From positions 186,001 through 250,000 of the forward strand of contig JASBTM010000003.1 of the NCBI GenBank assembly GCA_030148425.1: 64,000 bases of DNA. The letters are read 5' to 3'. A program made the position numbers and the translations under genes. A model generated the notes under the pieces. That model was not told the DNA's origin, did not search any database, and saw only the letters and a list, made by a program, of their open reading frames with translations. The DNA is from Hyphomicrobium sp. GTDB taxonomy: Bacteria > Pseudomonadota > Alphaproteobacteria > Rhizobiales > Hyphomicrobiaceae. Shown piece by piece: positions 26,893 to 36,191 of the stretch (its first letter is position 1; every line of letters starts with the position of its first letter).

Positions 26893-27543
26893 ATGAGCAT
26901 TGTTGCGAAAATCTGCGGAATAACGACGCCTGAGGCGTTGGATGCAGCCATCGAAGGCGGCGCCGACTACATTGGTTTTGTCTTTTTTCCGAAAAGTCCC
27001 CGCCATCTTGATATTGCCCGTGCCAAGGAATTTGCCGGGCTCGCGCGCGGCCGCGTAAAGATCGTCGTGCTGACGGTCGATGCAAGCGACGAGGCTTTGC
27101 AGGAGATCGTCGACGAGGTGGCACCGGACGCTTTGCAGCTTCACGGCTCGGAGACGGCGGAGCGAGTGGCTGAGATCAAACGGAAGTTTGGGCGTGCGGT
27201 CTTCAAGGCTATTGCAGTCGCGACGGCCGAAGACGCCCAGAAAGCGCGCGATTTCAGCGGCGTCGCGGATCTCATTCTTTTCGACGCCAAGGGCGTTGCC
27301 GGCGTGGATTTGCCGGGCGGTAACGGGCGGACCTTCGACTGGGCGGCCCTCGATAGCTTAGCGGGCGCGATGCCGTTTATGTTGTCCGGAGGTCTCGATC
27401 CCGACAACGTCGTCGCGGCAATCGCGCGGACGCATCCCTTCGCCGTTGATGTATCGTCGGGGGTTGAAAAAGCGCCCGGCATCAAGGATCCCGAGCGGAT
27501 CCGTCGCTTTCTTCGTGCGGCAAAGATCGGTAAGCACACCTGA
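26893..27543 (+). CDS. trpF: Phosphoribosylanthranilate isomerase
   Basis: A 216-residue TIM-barrel enzyme of tryptophan synthesis. It starts with [35 protein letters not shown], the family's N-terminus, with the catalytic Cys in KICG. Later motifs are LQLHGSE, LFDAKG, and [14 protein letters not shown] at the end. The 216 bases before it hold no convincing gene. trpB follows after about 50 bases. Confidence 0.95.
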   Translation: MSIVAKICGITTPEALDAAIEGGADYIGFVFFPKSPRHLDIARAKEFAGLARGRVKIVVLTVDASDEALQEIVDEVAPDALQLHGSETAERVAEIKRKFGRAVFKAIAVATAEDAQKARDFSGVADLILFDAKGVAGVDLPGGNGRTFDWAALDSLAGAMPFMLSGGLDPDNVVAAIARTHPFAVDVSSGVEKAPGIKDPERIRRFLRAAKIGKHT

Positions 27544-27593
27544 GAGAGTTCTCTCTGCCCGCACGCGGGGAGGGGGGCGCAGAGAGAAACCTT

Positions 27594-28835
27594 ATGGCGA
27601 CCAAATCAAAGACAGTGGCGGAAGCCGCACTCAACAGTTTTGCAACGGGGCCGGACGACAGGGGCTTTTTTGGCATCTTCGGCGGCCGCTTCGTCGCTGA
27701 GACTTTGATGCCGCTCATTCTAGAACTGGAGCGCGCCTACGAGGCCGCGAAAGCCGATCCGGCCTTTCAACGCGAACTCGATAATCTCAGCCTTCATTAT
27801 GCCGGACGTCCGAGCCCGCTCTATTACGCGGAGCGCATGACGGCCGAGCTTGGCGGCGCGAAGGTTTACTTCAAGCGCGAAGAGCTGAACCATACCGGCT
27901 CGCACAAGATCAACAATTGCCTGGGCCAGATCCTGCTGGCCCGGCGGATGGGCAAGACGCGCATCATCGCTGAGACCGGCGCGGGCCAGCACGGCGTTGC
28001 GGTCGCGACCGTCTGTGCGAAATACGGTATCCCGTGCGAGATCTACATGGGCGCAACGGACGTCGAGCGCCAAGCACCAAACGTTGCGCGCATGGCGTTG
28101 CTCGGCGCGAAGCTCAATCCGGTCACGTCGGGTGCGGGCACACTCAAGGATGCGATGAACGAAGCCCTGCGCGATTGGGTGACGAACGTTCGCGATACCT
28201 ATTATCTCATCGGCACGGCAGCAGGCCCGCATCCCTATCCTGCGATGGTCCGCGACTTCCAAGCCGTGATCGGCAATGAAGTCCGCACGCAGATGATGGA
28301 AGCCGAGGGGCGCTTGCCCGATACGCTCGTTGCATGCATCGGCGGCGGCTCGAATGCGATCGGGCTGTTCCATCCGTTCCTCGATGACAAGGACGTCGCG
28401 ATCTTCGGTGTTGAAGCGGGCGGTCACGGACTAGAGGTCGAGAACGGCCATGCCGCGTCGATGACCGGAGGCTCGCCTGGCGTGCTGCATGGCAATCGCA
28501 CGTATCTGCTGCAGGACAGGGACGGACAGATCCTTGAAGGGCATTCGATCTCTGCGGGGCTCGACTATCCGGGCGTCGGACCTGAGCACTCCTGGCTCAA
28601 GGACATCGGCCGCGTGACCTACGTTCCGGCGACCGACAAAGAGGCGCTTGCCGCCTTGCAATTCTGCACGAAGTTCGAGGGCATCATTCCCGCGCTGGAG
28701 TCGAGCCATGCTTTGGCGCACGTGATGAAACTCGCGCCGAAGCTGCCGAAGGACAATCTGCTCGTCGTCAATATTTCGGGCCGTGGCGACAAGGATCTCG
28801 ATACTGTCGCGAAGCATCTGGGAATGAAGATTTAG
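27594..28835 (+). CDS. trpB: Tryptophan synthase beta subunit
   Basis: This 413-residue PLP enzyme condenses indole with serine. [13 protein letters not shown] holds the lysine that binds [15 protein letters not shown] follows, [10 protein letters not shown] is the phosphate loop and GRGDKD is near the end. Length and order are normal. It lies between trpF and, after an inserted DUF559 gene, trpA. The gap to trpA (492 bases) contains the palindrome-flanked nuclease cassette. Confidence 0.97.
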   Translation: MATKSKTVAEAALNSFATGPDDRGFFGIFGGRFVAETLMPLILELERAYEAAKADPAFQRELDNLSLHYAGRPSPLYYAERMTAELGGAKVYFKREELNHTGSHKINNCLGQILLARRMGKTRIIAETGAGQHGVAVATVCAKYGIPCEIYMGATDVERQAPNVARMALLGAKLNPVTSGAGTLKDAMNEALRDWVTNVRDTYYLIGTAAGPHPYPAMVRDFQAVIGNEVRTQMMEAEGRLPDTLVACIGGGSNAIGLFHPFLDDKDVAIFGVEAGGHGLEVENGHAASMTGGSPGVLHGNRTYLLQDRDGQILEGHSISAGLDYPGVGPEHSWLKDIGRVTYVPATDKEALAALQFCTKFEGIIPALESSHALAHVMKLAPKLPKDNLLVVNISGRGDKDLDTVAKHLGMKI

Positions 28836-28843
28836 TTCGGCTT

Positions 28844-28888
28844 CCCTCTCCCCGTTTTTCACGGGGAGAGGGTCAGGGTGAGGGGCGG
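28844..28888 (+). repeat. Left palindromic repeat of the DUF559 cassette
   Basis: Stem CCCTCTCCCCG (28844-28854) and CGGGGAGAGGG (28862-28872) enclose TTTTTCA and are followed by TCAGGGTGAGGGGCGG. It begins eight bases after the trpB stop, so it could also act as a hairpin at the transcript's end. Confidence 0.8.
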
Positions 28889-29314
28889 CCTAAGATAGGA
28901 CTATGAGGCGATCACAGCCGTGGCTAACGAACCGATCTCGAGTGCTTCGTGCTGCTGATATTCCAGCAGAGCGGCGTTTGTGGTCGGAATTACGCAACAG
29001 AAGGCTCTCTGGATTTAAGTTTGTTCGCCAAGAGCCAATTGGAAATTTCTTTGCCGACTTTGTCTGCCGAGAACGAAAATTGGTCGTTGAGGTTGACGGC
29101 GGAACACATGGGGAAAAATCTGAAATCGGGCGAGACGCAGAGCGGGATGCCTTTTTTCGAAGAGAGGGCTATCAGGTTTTGCGCATAGGCAACGAAGATG
29201 TGGCTGCCAATCTAACTGGTGTACTGGATACGATCATGTCTGTTCTGGATAACGCAGCGGTTTGCCCCGATGCCGCCCCTCACCCCAGCCCTCTCCCCGC
29301 GGGCGGGGAGAGGG
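28844..29314. mobile_element. DUF559 nuclease cassette with inverted palindromic ends
   Basis: A nuclease gene is bracketed by two copies of an imperfect 43-45-base sequence in opposite orientation. Each copy has an outer hairpin (CCCTCTCCCCG with CGGGGAGAGGG) and an inner arm (TCAGGGTGAGGGGCGG on the left, its near complement on the right). The unit lies between trpB and trpA, genes normally adjacent. The right hairpin is the last thing before the trpA start, and the nuclease gene's final codons run through it. It has the form of a small transposable unit, but no target duplication was identified. Confidence 0.55.
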
Positions 29315-29331
29315 AGAAGAGGTTCAAATGA
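28903..29331 (+). CDS. DUF559 nuclease (PD-(D/E)xK / Vsr-like fold)
   Basis: A 142-residue protein with the DUF559 pattern: [21 protein letters not shown], then [22 protein letters not shown] with the D ... E-x-D of a PD-(D/E)xK-type site, and [19 protein letters not shown]. The fold is that of very-short-patch repair endonucleases; a biological role is not known. The gene starts 15 bases after a left palindrome. Its last codons, giving [10 protein letters not shown], are made by the right palindrome, and the stop overlaps the trpA start (ATGA), so it is coupled to trpA. Codons at the end look non-selected. Confidence 0.85.
   Translation: MRRSQPWLTNRSRVLRAADIPAERRLWSELRNRRLSGFKFVRQEPIGNFFADFVCRERKLVVEVDGGTHGEKSEIGRDAERDAFFRREGYQVLRIGNEDVAANLTGVLDTIMSVLDNAAVCPDAAPHPSPLPAGGEREKRFK
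29273..29315 (-). repeat. Right palindromic repeat of the DUF559 cassette
   Basis: CCGCCCCTCACCCCAG is followed by stem CCCTCTCCCCG (29289-29299) and CGGGGAGAGGG (29304-29314) with loop CGGG. It is an inverted copy of the left repeat, is translated as part of the nuclease C-terminus, and ends 13 bases before the trpA ATG. Confidence 0.8.
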
Positions 29332-30158
29332 CCAAGCACGAAACACGTATCGACGCGCGCTTCGCGGCGCTGAGGAAAGAGAAGCGTCCGGCGCTCGTCA
29401 CGTTTGTGACGGCGGGTGATCCCGATCTCGAAACGAGCAAGGCGATCCTGGACGATCTAGCAAAAGCCGGAGCCGACATCATCGAACTCGGCATGCCGTT
29501 CTCCGATCCGATGGCGGACGGACCGGCGATCCAGGCTTCATCGCAGCGGGCGCTCAAGGCCGGCCAGAACATGATCAAGACGCTGCAGATGGTGCGGGAT
29601 TTTCGCGCGCACGACGATGTAACGCCGATCGTGCTTATGGGCTATTACAACCCGATTTACGTTTACGGCAACGAGCGCTTCATCAAGGACGCAAAGGCAG
29701 CGGGTGTCGACGGTCTGATCGTCGTGGACGTGCCCCCCGAGGCCGACGACGAGCTTTGCCTGCCCGCATTGAAGGCCGGGCTCAACTTCATCCGCCTTGC
29801 GACGCCCACAACGGACGAGCAGCGTCTCCCTGCGGTTCTGCAGAACACGTCGGGTTTCGTTTACTATGTGTCGATCACCGGTATCACCGGGGCGGCCGCG
29901 CCAGTCGTGAATGATGTTCACAACCAGGTGGGGAAAATAAAGGCAAAAACACCCCTTCCGGTTGTTGTAGGCTTCGGCGTCCGTACTGGTGCGCAGGCGA
30001 AGGCGATATCAAAGGGTGCGGATGGCGTGGTCGTTGGATCTGCTATTGTATCCACAATCGAAAAGACTTTAGGATCGAAGGGCGAGCCGACACCAGAAAC
30101 GCGAGAGCGCGTCACCGCGCTTGTGCGCGAATTAAGCTCGGCCTTAAGCGCCGACTAG
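29328..30158 (+). CDS. trpA: Tryptophan synthase alpha subunit
   Basis: The 276-residue subunit cleaves indole-glycerol phosphate. [26 protein letters not shown] (with both catalytic acids' region), [10 protein letters not shown] and [10 protein letters not shown] are present. The ATG at 29328 gives [24 protein letters not shown] lies upstream, partly inside the repeat. A start at 29262 would be inside the nuclease gene and is repeat-derived. It overlaps the DUF559 stop by four bases, so translation may depend on that gene. Confidence 0.96.
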   Translation: MTKHETRIDARFAALRKEKRPALVTFVTAGDPDLETSKAILDDLAKAGADIIELGMPFSDPMADGPAIQASSQRALKAGQNMIKTLQMVRDFRAHDDVTPIVLMGYYNPIYVYGNERFIKDAKAAGVDGLIVVDVPPEADDELCLPALKAGLNFIRLATPTTDEQRLPAVLQNTSGFVYYVSITGITGAAAPVVNDVHNQVGKIKAKTPLPVVVGFGVRTGAQAKAISKGADGVVVGSAIVSTIEKTLGSKGEPTPETRERVTALVRELSSALSAD

Positions 30159-30339
30159 CGCTTTGGCCTGAGAGGCTTTATTGAATACAGCCTTCTGCAC
30201 CCTGTTCTGGGCAGTGTCCTCGCGCCGGTCCGCTGCAACGCGCTGATGAGAGCGAGCGGACCTCGAGAGGGTGCCATCGTGCCCGCACATGGATGCGGTA
30301 CGCACGGCCGTACAGCGGCTTATGAGGAGCCAACAGGAC

Positions 30340-31416
30340 GTGAATTGGATCAATAACGTCGTCCGCCCCAAAATCAGCGGGCTTTTGTCGACGGCGAAGC
30401 GCGAAGTTCCGGACAATCTCTGGGTGAAATGTCCGGAGTCGGGCCAGATGGTCTTTTACAAAGACCTTGAGGCGAACCAGTTCGTGGTGCCTGGCTCAAA
30501 CTTTCATATGCGCATGGGCTCGCAACAACGGTTGCAGCATCTCTTCGATGCCGGCGAATATCGCACGGTGGCCGTTCCGTCCGTCCAACAGGATCCGCTC
30601 AAGTTCCGCGACGGCCGCAAGTATACCGACCGCCTGAAAGACGCTAAGGCCGAGACGAAGCTCGAGGACGCCGTTCTTGTCGGCGAAGGGCAGCTCGAAG
30701 GGCTTCAAGTCGTCGCTGCTGCGCAGGATTTCCGTTTCATGGCGGGCTCGCTTGGCATGGCGGCGGGCGAGGCCATCATAGCGGGCATGTTGCGGGCGGT
30801 CGAACTCAAGACGCCGTTCATCCTCTTTGCGGCTTCCGGCGGCGCGCGCATGCAGGAAGGCATCCTGTCGCTCATGCAGATGCCGCGCACGACCATTGCC
30901 GTGCAGAAGCTGCGCGATGCCCGGCTGCCTTATATCGTCGTTCTGACCGATCCGACGACGGGGGGCGTTACGGCGTCTTATGCCATGCTCGGTGACGTTC
31001 ACATCGCAGAGCCTGGCGCGCTGATCTGCTTCGCCGGTCCGCGTGTCATCCAGCAGACGATCCGCGAGCAACTGCCCGACGGCTTCCAGCGGGCTGAATA
31101 TCTCCTGTCGCATGGCATGGTCGACATGGTCGTGCATCGCCACCAGCTCCGCGAGACGTTGGCGCGCGTATGCAGACTGTTGATGAGCGGCGCCGGTGCT
31201 GCCGCGCCGAAAGAGGCGCGCAAGGTGAATGGAAAGCCGTATGCCAACGGCTCGTCCGTCGACGGCAAGGTCATCGAAACAGCGGCGAGAGAGAGCGGCG
31301 TTATCGAACCCGAGGCAGTTCCCAACAGCCAGCGGTTCGATCCCGGCAAGGCCGAGAAGCCGAAGCGCGATGACGGCGGCGCATCTTCGCAGAAAGACGC
31401 GCCGAGAAACGCCTAA
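30340..31416 (+). CDS. accD: Acetyl-CoA carboxylase carboxyltransferase subunit beta
   Basis: A 358-residue subunit that with AccA moves CO2 from biotin to acetyl-CoA. The zinc-ribbon region of the family is degenerate: [27 protein letters not shown] keeps only one of the four cysteines, as in rhizobial relatives. Later parts such as [12 protein letters not shown] and [14 protein letters not shown] are normal. I chose GTG at 30340 ([17 protein letters not shown] upstream), as this is the standard family start; ATGs at 30289 and 30322 give extra residues. The C-terminal 60 residues are Lys/Asp-rich and variable. Confidence 0.93.
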   Translation: MNWINNVVRPKISGLLSTAKREVPDNLWVKCPESGQMVFYKDLEANQFVVPGSNFHMRMGSQQRLQHLFDAGEYRTVAVPSVQQDPLKFRDGRKYTDRLKDAKAETKLEDAVLVGEGQLEGLQVVAAAQDFRFMAGSLGMAAGEAIIAGMLRAVELKTPFILFAASGGARMQEGILSLMQMPRTTIAVQKLRDARLPYIVVLTDPTTGGVTASYAMLGDVHIAEPGALICFAGPRVIQQTIREQLPDGFQRAEYLLSHGMVDMVVHRHQLRETLARVCRLLMSGAGAAAPKEARKVNGKPYANGSSVDGKVIETAARESGVIEPEAVPNSQRFDPGKAEKPKRDDGGASSQKDAPRNA

Positions 31417-31452
31417 GAGTTCAAAGAAAAAAATACGCGGGGCGCGCGGAGT

Positions 31453-32802
31453 ATGACCTCGTCCACAAAACGGCTGACCAGCGACGCACTTCTCGCTGAC
31501 ATGATGCTTTTGCATCCGAAGCTAATCGACCTGTCGCTTGGACGGGTCGAGCGTCTTCTCGGGAAGCTCGGGCATCCGGAGAAGAAGCTTCCGCCCGTCG
31601 TCCATATCGCCGGGACTAACGGTAAGGGCTCGGTGACGGCTTACCTTCGCGCCTTCGCGGAAGCAGCGGGCAAGCGCGTACATATCTATACGTCGCCGCA
31701 TCTTGTTCACTTTCATGAGCGTATCGCGCTCGCGGGGGATGACGGCAAATCGCGTGCGATCGACGAAGCGTCTCTCGTCGATGTGCTGACGCGTGTTCTT
31801 GCCGTCAACGACGGCGACGACATCACTCAATTCGAGATCACGACGGCTGCGGCCTTCTTGGCGTTCTCAGAGCGCCCGGCAGACGTGCTGCTCTTGGAAG
31901 TCGGGCTCGGCGGTAGGCTCGATGCCACCAATGTGGTCAAGGAGCCGGCCCTCACGATTATCACGCCGATTTCCATGGACCACGCGGAGAAGCTTGGGCC
32001 GACGCTTGGCAAGATCGCCTTCGAGAAAGCGGGCATCCTGAAACGCGGCGTCCCGGGCATTATTTCGCAGCAAACCGACGAAGTGCTGAACGTGCTCGAA
32101 ACACGCGCGCGTACGGTCGGCGCGCCGTTGACGGTGTGGGGTCAGGATTACGATGCGTATGAGCAGGCCGGGCGCCTGATCGTGCAGCGCGAAGACCGGC
32201 TTCTCGATCTGCCGCTTCCAGCGCTGATCGGCCGTCATCAGATCATCAATGCCGGAACTGCGGTCGCGGCCGCGCTCGTCCTTGGCGAGAAAGTGTCCGC
32301 GCTTGCGGTCGATGAACGCGCGATTGAAACCGGGCTCAAAACGGTCGAGTGGCCTGCACGGATGCAGCGCCTTACCGCCGGTCCGCTTCCGGAGCTGCTT
32401 GGAGAGGAGACCGAGCTTTGGCTCGACGGCGGGCATAACCCGGCAGCGGGCGATATGCTTGCCGACACGCTGGCTTCGCTCGACGAGAAGTCGCCGAAGC
32501 CCGTTTATCTCGTGGTCGGTATGATGGGAGGCAAGGACTCGCTCGGCTTCCTGGCTCCGTTCCGAGGGCTAGTCCGTGCCATCTATACGGTGCCGATCCC
32601 GGGCGCGCATGAGGCCCCCCACAGCGAGGAAGATCTCGCCGAGGTTGCTCGCGGGGCCGGTATGCAGGCGCTTGATCGCAAAAACGTGATCGACGCGCTG
32701 CAGACGATTGCCAGTCTTTCGGTCGGTCCGAAGCGCGTTCTGATCTGCGGTTCGCTCTATTTAGCGGGTCACGTTCTTTCCCTTCAGCTTGGCCTCGAAT
32801 AA
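31453..32802 (+). CDS. folC: Folylpolyglutamate synthase / dihydrofolate synthase
   Basis: The 449-residue ligase adds glutamate to dihydropteroate or folates. It has VHIAGTNGKGSV (P-loop) near residue 52, YTSPHLVHFHERIA, LEVGLGGRLDATNVV and SMDHAEKLGPTLGKIAFEKAGI. It lies 36 bases after accD in the order usual for proteobacteria. The 245 bases beyond it contain no gene I can support. Confidence 0.95.
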   Translation: MTSSTKRLTSDALLADMMLLHPKLIDLSLGRVERLLGKLGHPEKKLPPVVHIAGTNGKGSVTAYLRAFAEAAGKRVHIYTSPHLVHFHERIALAGDDGKSRAIDEASLVDVLTRVLAVNDGDDITQFEITTAAAFLAFSERPADVLLLEVGLGGRLDATNVVKEPALTIITPISMDHAEKLGPTLGKIAFEKAGILKRGVPGIISQQTDEVLNVLETRARTVGAPLTVWGQDYDAYEQAGRLIVQREDRLLDLPLPALIGRHQIINAGTAVAAALVLGEKVSALAVDERAIETGLKTVEWPARMQRLTAGPLPELLGEETELWLDGGHNPAAGDMLADTLASLDEKSPKPVYLVVGMMGGKDSLGFLAPFRGLVRAIYTVPIPGAHEAPHSEEDLAEVARGAGMQALDRKNVIDALQTIASLSVGPKRVLICGSLYLAGHVLSLQLGLE

Positions 32803-33047
32803 GCTGGCGTTGAGCGGCCTTCGACTTTGGGCCAAGTCAAAGCGAGTGGTCTGTATTCGGCGTTTTTTTGGGCTTCGGACAGCCGTAAAATGCGCTAGGT
32901 TGGTCTAGCTATATCGATCCAAACGTCGTCGTAATGCGGACCAGCCGCGGACCGAAAAAACGAGCGGAGTTCAGATCGCCAGCAAGAGCACGCTACTGTC
33001 ACCATCCAAAGCAATAAGATCGCCGATCAGGCGTCATTCCGGAGGAG

Positions 33048-34574
33048 ATGAATATGCAGCACGTAGCCATGGATAAGCTAAAAGGCCGGCAGATCATCAA
33101 GCCGCGCTACGATAATTTCATCGGCGGGAAATGGGTCGCGCCCGTTCGCGGACAGTATTTCTCCAATATTACGCCGATCACCGGTCAGCAGGTTTGCGAG
33201 ATCGCGCGCTCGACGGCGGAAGACATCGAACTGGCGCTCGACGCGGCACACAAGGCGCGTGAGTCGTGGGGTAATGCTTCGCCGGCGACGCGTGCACGCG
33301 TGCTCGCGAAGATCGCCGATCGGATGGAAGAAAATCTCGATGTTCTGGCGCTTGTCGAAACCATCGACAACGGCAAGCCGATCCGCGAGACGACGCACGC
33401 CGATCTTCCGCTCGCCATCGACCATTTCCGCTACTTTGCAGGCTGCATCCGCGCGCAGGAAGGTTCGATCGCCGAGATCGACCACGACACGGTCGCTTAT
33501 CATTTCCACGAACCGCTCGGCGTCGTCGGCCAGATCATCCCGTGGAACTTCCCGCTGCTGATGGCCGTCTGGAAGCTTGCGCCCGCCATCGCTGCCGGCA
33601 ACTGCGTCGTCCTGAAGCCCGCAGAGCAGACGCCGATGTCGATCATGGTCCTTATGGATTTGATCGCCGATATCGTTCCCGAAGGCGTCATCAATGTGGT
33701 CAACGGATTCGGCGTCGAAGCCGGTAAGCCGCTGGCCCAGAACAAGCGTATCGCCAAGATCGCGTTCACGGGCGAGACGACGACTGGCCGCCTCATCATG
33801 CAGTATGCATCGGAAAATATCATTCCGTGCACGCTGGAGCTTGGCGGCAAGTCGCCGAACATCTTCTTCGCTGACGTCATGGAAGCGGACGACGAATACT
33901 TCGACAAGTGCCTCGAAGGCTTCACGATGTTCGCGCTGAACCAGGGCGAGGTTTGCACGTGCCCGAGTCGCGCGCTCATTCAGCGTTCGATCTACGAGAA
34001 GTTCATGTCGCGGGCTCTGGAGCGCGTCGTAAAGATCAAGCAGGGGCATCCGATGGATGCTTCGACGATGATTGGCGCGCAGGCTTCCAACGATCAGCTC
34101 GAAAAGATCTTGAGCTATATCGAGATCGGCAAGAGCGAGGGTGCGCGCGTGCTAACGGGCGGCCGTCGGGCCAGCCTCGGTGGTGAACTCGCGAGCGGCT
34201 TCTACGTCGAGCCGACCGTTCTCGAGGGCCACAACAAGATGCGCGTCTTCCAGGAAGAAATCTTCGGGCCGGTTGTCTCGGTGACGACGTTCGAAGACGA
34301 CGAGGAAGCTCTCGCCATTGCCAACGACACGCTCTACGGCCTCGGCTCGGGCGTGTGGACCCGTAACGGCACCCGCGCGTATCGCATGGGCCGCGCGATC
34401 AAAGCCGGTCGTGTCTGGACGAACTGCTATCACGCCTATCCCGCGCACGCGGCGTTCGGCGGCTACAAGCAGTCCGGCATCGGCCGCGAGACGCACAAGA
34501 TGATGCTCGACCATTATCAGCAGACCAAGAACATGCTTGTCAGCTACAGCCCGAAGGCGCTGGGCTTCTTCTGA
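33048..34574 (+). CDS. NAD-dependent aldehyde dehydrogenase, ExaC/AcoD-like
   Basis: The 508-residue enzyme oxidises aldehydes. [31 protein letters not shown] (general base Glu) and [11 protein letters not shown] with the catalytic Cys are standard. The double cysteine CTC at the active site, and the neighbouring DUF779 gene, are typical of the ExaC/AcoD group, which takes over the aldehyde made by alcohol oxidation. This would fit an organism with PQQ-dependent alcohol dehydrogenases, but the true substrate is not known. RBS AGGAG is before ATG 33048; an internal ATG at 33054 is possible. Confidence 0.9.
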   Translation: MNMQHVAMDKLKGRQIIKPRYDNFIGGKWVAPVRGQYFSNITPITGQQVCEIARSTAEDIELALDAAHKARESWGNASPATRARVLAKIADRMEENLDVLALVETIDNGKPIRETTHADLPLAIDHFRYFAGCIRAQEGSIAEIDHDTVAYHFHEPLGVVGQIIPWNFPLLMAVWKLAPAIAAGNCVVLKPAEQTPMSIMVLMDLIADIVPEGVINVVNGFGVEAGKPLAQNKRIAKIAFTGETTTGRLIMQYASENIIPCTLELGGKSPNIFFADVMEADDEYFDKCLEGFTMFALNQGEVCTCPSRALIQRSIYEKFMSRALERVVKIKQGHPMDASTMIGAQASNDQLEKILSYIEIGKSEGARVLTGGRRASLGGELASGFYVEPTVLEGHNKMRVFQEEIFGPVVSVTTFEDDEEALAIANDTLYGLGSGVWTRNGTRAYRMGRAIKAGRVWTNCYHAYPAHAAFGGYKQSGIGRETHKMMLDHYQQTKNMLVSYSPKALGFF

Positions 34575-34659
34575 TGCGCTGCTAGCGTTTGAGACTTGTG
34601 GGGCACGCGTCGTACTTACGGTGCGTGCCCTTCTGCTTTACGCGAGGAGATTTTTTCCG

Positions 34660-35055
34660 ATGGTCAATCGCGTTACCGCGACGCCAGATACGCTGAAGCT
34701 CATCACGAAGCTCGAGGGGCTGCACGGTCCGCTGTTGTTCCATCAGTCGGGGGGCTGCTGCGACGGCAGTGCGCCGATGTGCTATCCGCGCGGCGAATTC
34801 AAAGTCGGCGCGCAGGATGTCTACATGGGCGAGATCGGGGGGCAGCCGTTCTACATCGGCCGCTCGCAATTCGAATACTGGCAGCACACGCATCTGATCA
34901 TCGACGTGGTGCCGGGGCGCGGCTCGGGGTTTTCGGTTGAAAGTCCGGAAGGCGTTCGCTTTCTCACGCGCTCGCGCATCTATACGGACGCCGAAAACGA
35001 CGAATTGGATGCGCTGGGTCCGCCGCCGACCGGCGTCGAGCATCCTCCACTTTAA
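34660..35055 (+). CDS. DUF779 domain protein
   Basis: A 131-residue protein with the DUF779 pattern: LLFHQSGGCCDGSAPMCYP near residue 23, FYIGRSQFEYWQHTHLIIDV, and RGSGFSVESPEGVRFLTRSR. The grouped Cys and His suggest a metal site. The family is usually encoded next to ExaC-like aldehyde dehydrogenases, as here (85 bases), and may assist their activity or regulation, which is unproven. Start chosen at 34660 with AGGAG upstream; the earlier ATG at 34537 overlaps the dehydrogenase gene. Confidence 0.88.
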   Translation: MVNRVTATPDTLKLITKLEGLHGPLLFHQSGGCCDGSAPMCYPRGEFKVGAQDVYMGEIGGQPFYIGRSQFEYWQHTHLIIDVVPGRGSGFSVESPEGVRFLTRSRIYTDAENDELDALGPPPTGVEHPPL

Positions 35056-35087
35056 TCGCTCATTCAAAACATCAGAGGGTTGATCCA

Positions 35088-35687
35088 ATGCCGGTCTCAC
35101 GGACGCTGCGCGATATTGCGGGAATGGGTAATACGCCCGCGAGCATCGGCAATTCCGCGCTCATTCTTATCGACTGTCAGAACACGTATCGCGAAGGCGT
35201 GATGCAGCTCGAGGGCGTCGAACCGGCGCTAGTCGAATGCCAAAAGTTGTTGAAGCGCTATCGCGATGCCGGGCGCCCGGTCATTCATATCCAGCATGAG
35301 GATGGCGAAGGCTCGCCGTATGACATTCGGGATCGCATCGGTGCGATCTCCGACCCAGTCGCCCCGCTTCCCGGCGAGCCGGTCGTCGTGAAGAATTATC
35401 CGAACTCGTTCGAGCACACCAATTTGGCCGATGTTATCAAGGGATTTGGCGTCGAGGATCTTACGCTCGTCGGGTTCATGACGCACTGCTGCGTAAATTC
35501 GACGGCGCGGGCGGCTTTCAATCGTGGCTATCGGGCGACGGTCGTTGGAAACGCGACCGCTACCCGGTCACTTCCCAATCCGGCGGGCGGCGTGATCGCA
35601 GCGAAAGACCTGCAGGCTGCGAGCCTGGCTGCGCTCAACGATATTTTTGCGGTGGTCGTGCCGTCGGCGGACAAAATTTCCGACTAG
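35088..35687 (+). CDS. Isochorismatase-like cysteine hydrolase
   Basis: The 199-residue protein has the three catalytic residues of the family: Asp in LILIDCQNTY, Lys in VVVKNYPNSFEHT, and Cys in GFMTHCCVNSTARAAF, with the usual cis-peptide region before the last. Members hydrolyse isochorismate, nicotinamide or related amides; the substrate here cannot be told. It follows DUF779 by 32 bases, so it may belong to the aldehyde dehydrogenase operon. A terminator lies 22 bases after it. Confidence 0.88.
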   Translation: MPVSRTLRDIAGMGNTPASIGNSALILIDCQNTYREGVMQLEGVEPALVECQKLLKRYRDAGRPVIHIQHEDGEGSPYDIRDRIGAISDPVAPLPGEPVVVKNYPNSFEHTNLADVIKGFGVEDLTLVGFMTHCCVNSTARAAFNRGYRATVVGNATATRSLPNPAGGVIAAKDLQAASLAALNDIFAVVVPSADKISD

Positions 35688-35708
35688 GCGCGGCCCGGCA
35701 GACAAACA

Positions 35709-35735
35709 AAAAGCCCCGCCAGAAGCGGGGCTTTC
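35709..35735 (+). terminator. Bidirectional rho-independent terminator
   Basis: A ten-pair stem (AAAGCCCCGC with GCGGGGCTTT, loop CAGAA) lies between the hydrolase gene and the convergent trxA. A run of A on the left and T on the right makes it effective in both directions. Confidence 0.85.
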
Positions 35736-35760
35736 GTATTCGTAGAGATCGTCTGTCTTA

Positions 35761-36093
35761 TTAGACAGAAGCGGCGACGCTGGAATTGATCCAGTCTTCC
35801 AGCTTCTTCTTCTGGACGATAGCGCCGGTGTGCTGCGCCGCGACCTTGCCGTCCTTGAAGACAAGCAGTGTCGGCATGGCACGAATGCCGTAATGGCCGG
35901 TCACCTGGGGGTTTTCGTCGACATCGACTTTCACGACCTTGACCTTGCCGACCATTTCCTTGGCGACCTGGTCGAGCGCCGGAGCCATGGCCTTGCACGG
36001 GCCGCACCACTGGGCATGGAAGTCAACGACTACGGGCTCGCTGGACTTCAGGACTTCAGTTTCGAAGCTGGCATCTGTCACTGCGGTAGACAT
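35761..36093 (-). CDS. trxA: Thioredoxin
   Basis: A 110-residue thioredoxin with active site WCGPC (near residue 30), DVDENPQVTGHYGIRAMPTLLVFKDGK and cis-Pro in MPT. It reduces disulfides in the cytoplasm. The ATG at 36093 with GGAGA upstream is used; ATG 36108 adds five residues. It lies 98 bases downstream of addA on the same strand, and the hairpin after its stop ends the long divL-trxA run. Confidence 0.96.
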   Translation of the reverse strand: MSTAVTDASFETEVLKSSEPVVVDFHAQWCGPCKAMAPALDQVAKEMVGKVKVVKVDVDENPQVTGHYGIRAMPTLLVFKDGKVAAQHTGAIVQKKKLEDWINSSVAASV

Positions 36094-36191
36094 TTGATTA
36101 TTCTCCATTTCCGGGGCCGGACTTAAGTGCCGGTCCCGTTTGCCTCGGTTGCGGGCAATCCAGAAAACCGACCCAACAAGTAGGGATTGGC

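Noticed and set aside
26501-26896. 131-codon plus frame covering the end of the LapA-like gene and the gap before trpF
   Set aside because: The first half lies inside the LapA-like gene in another frame; the part in the gap has no recognisable features.
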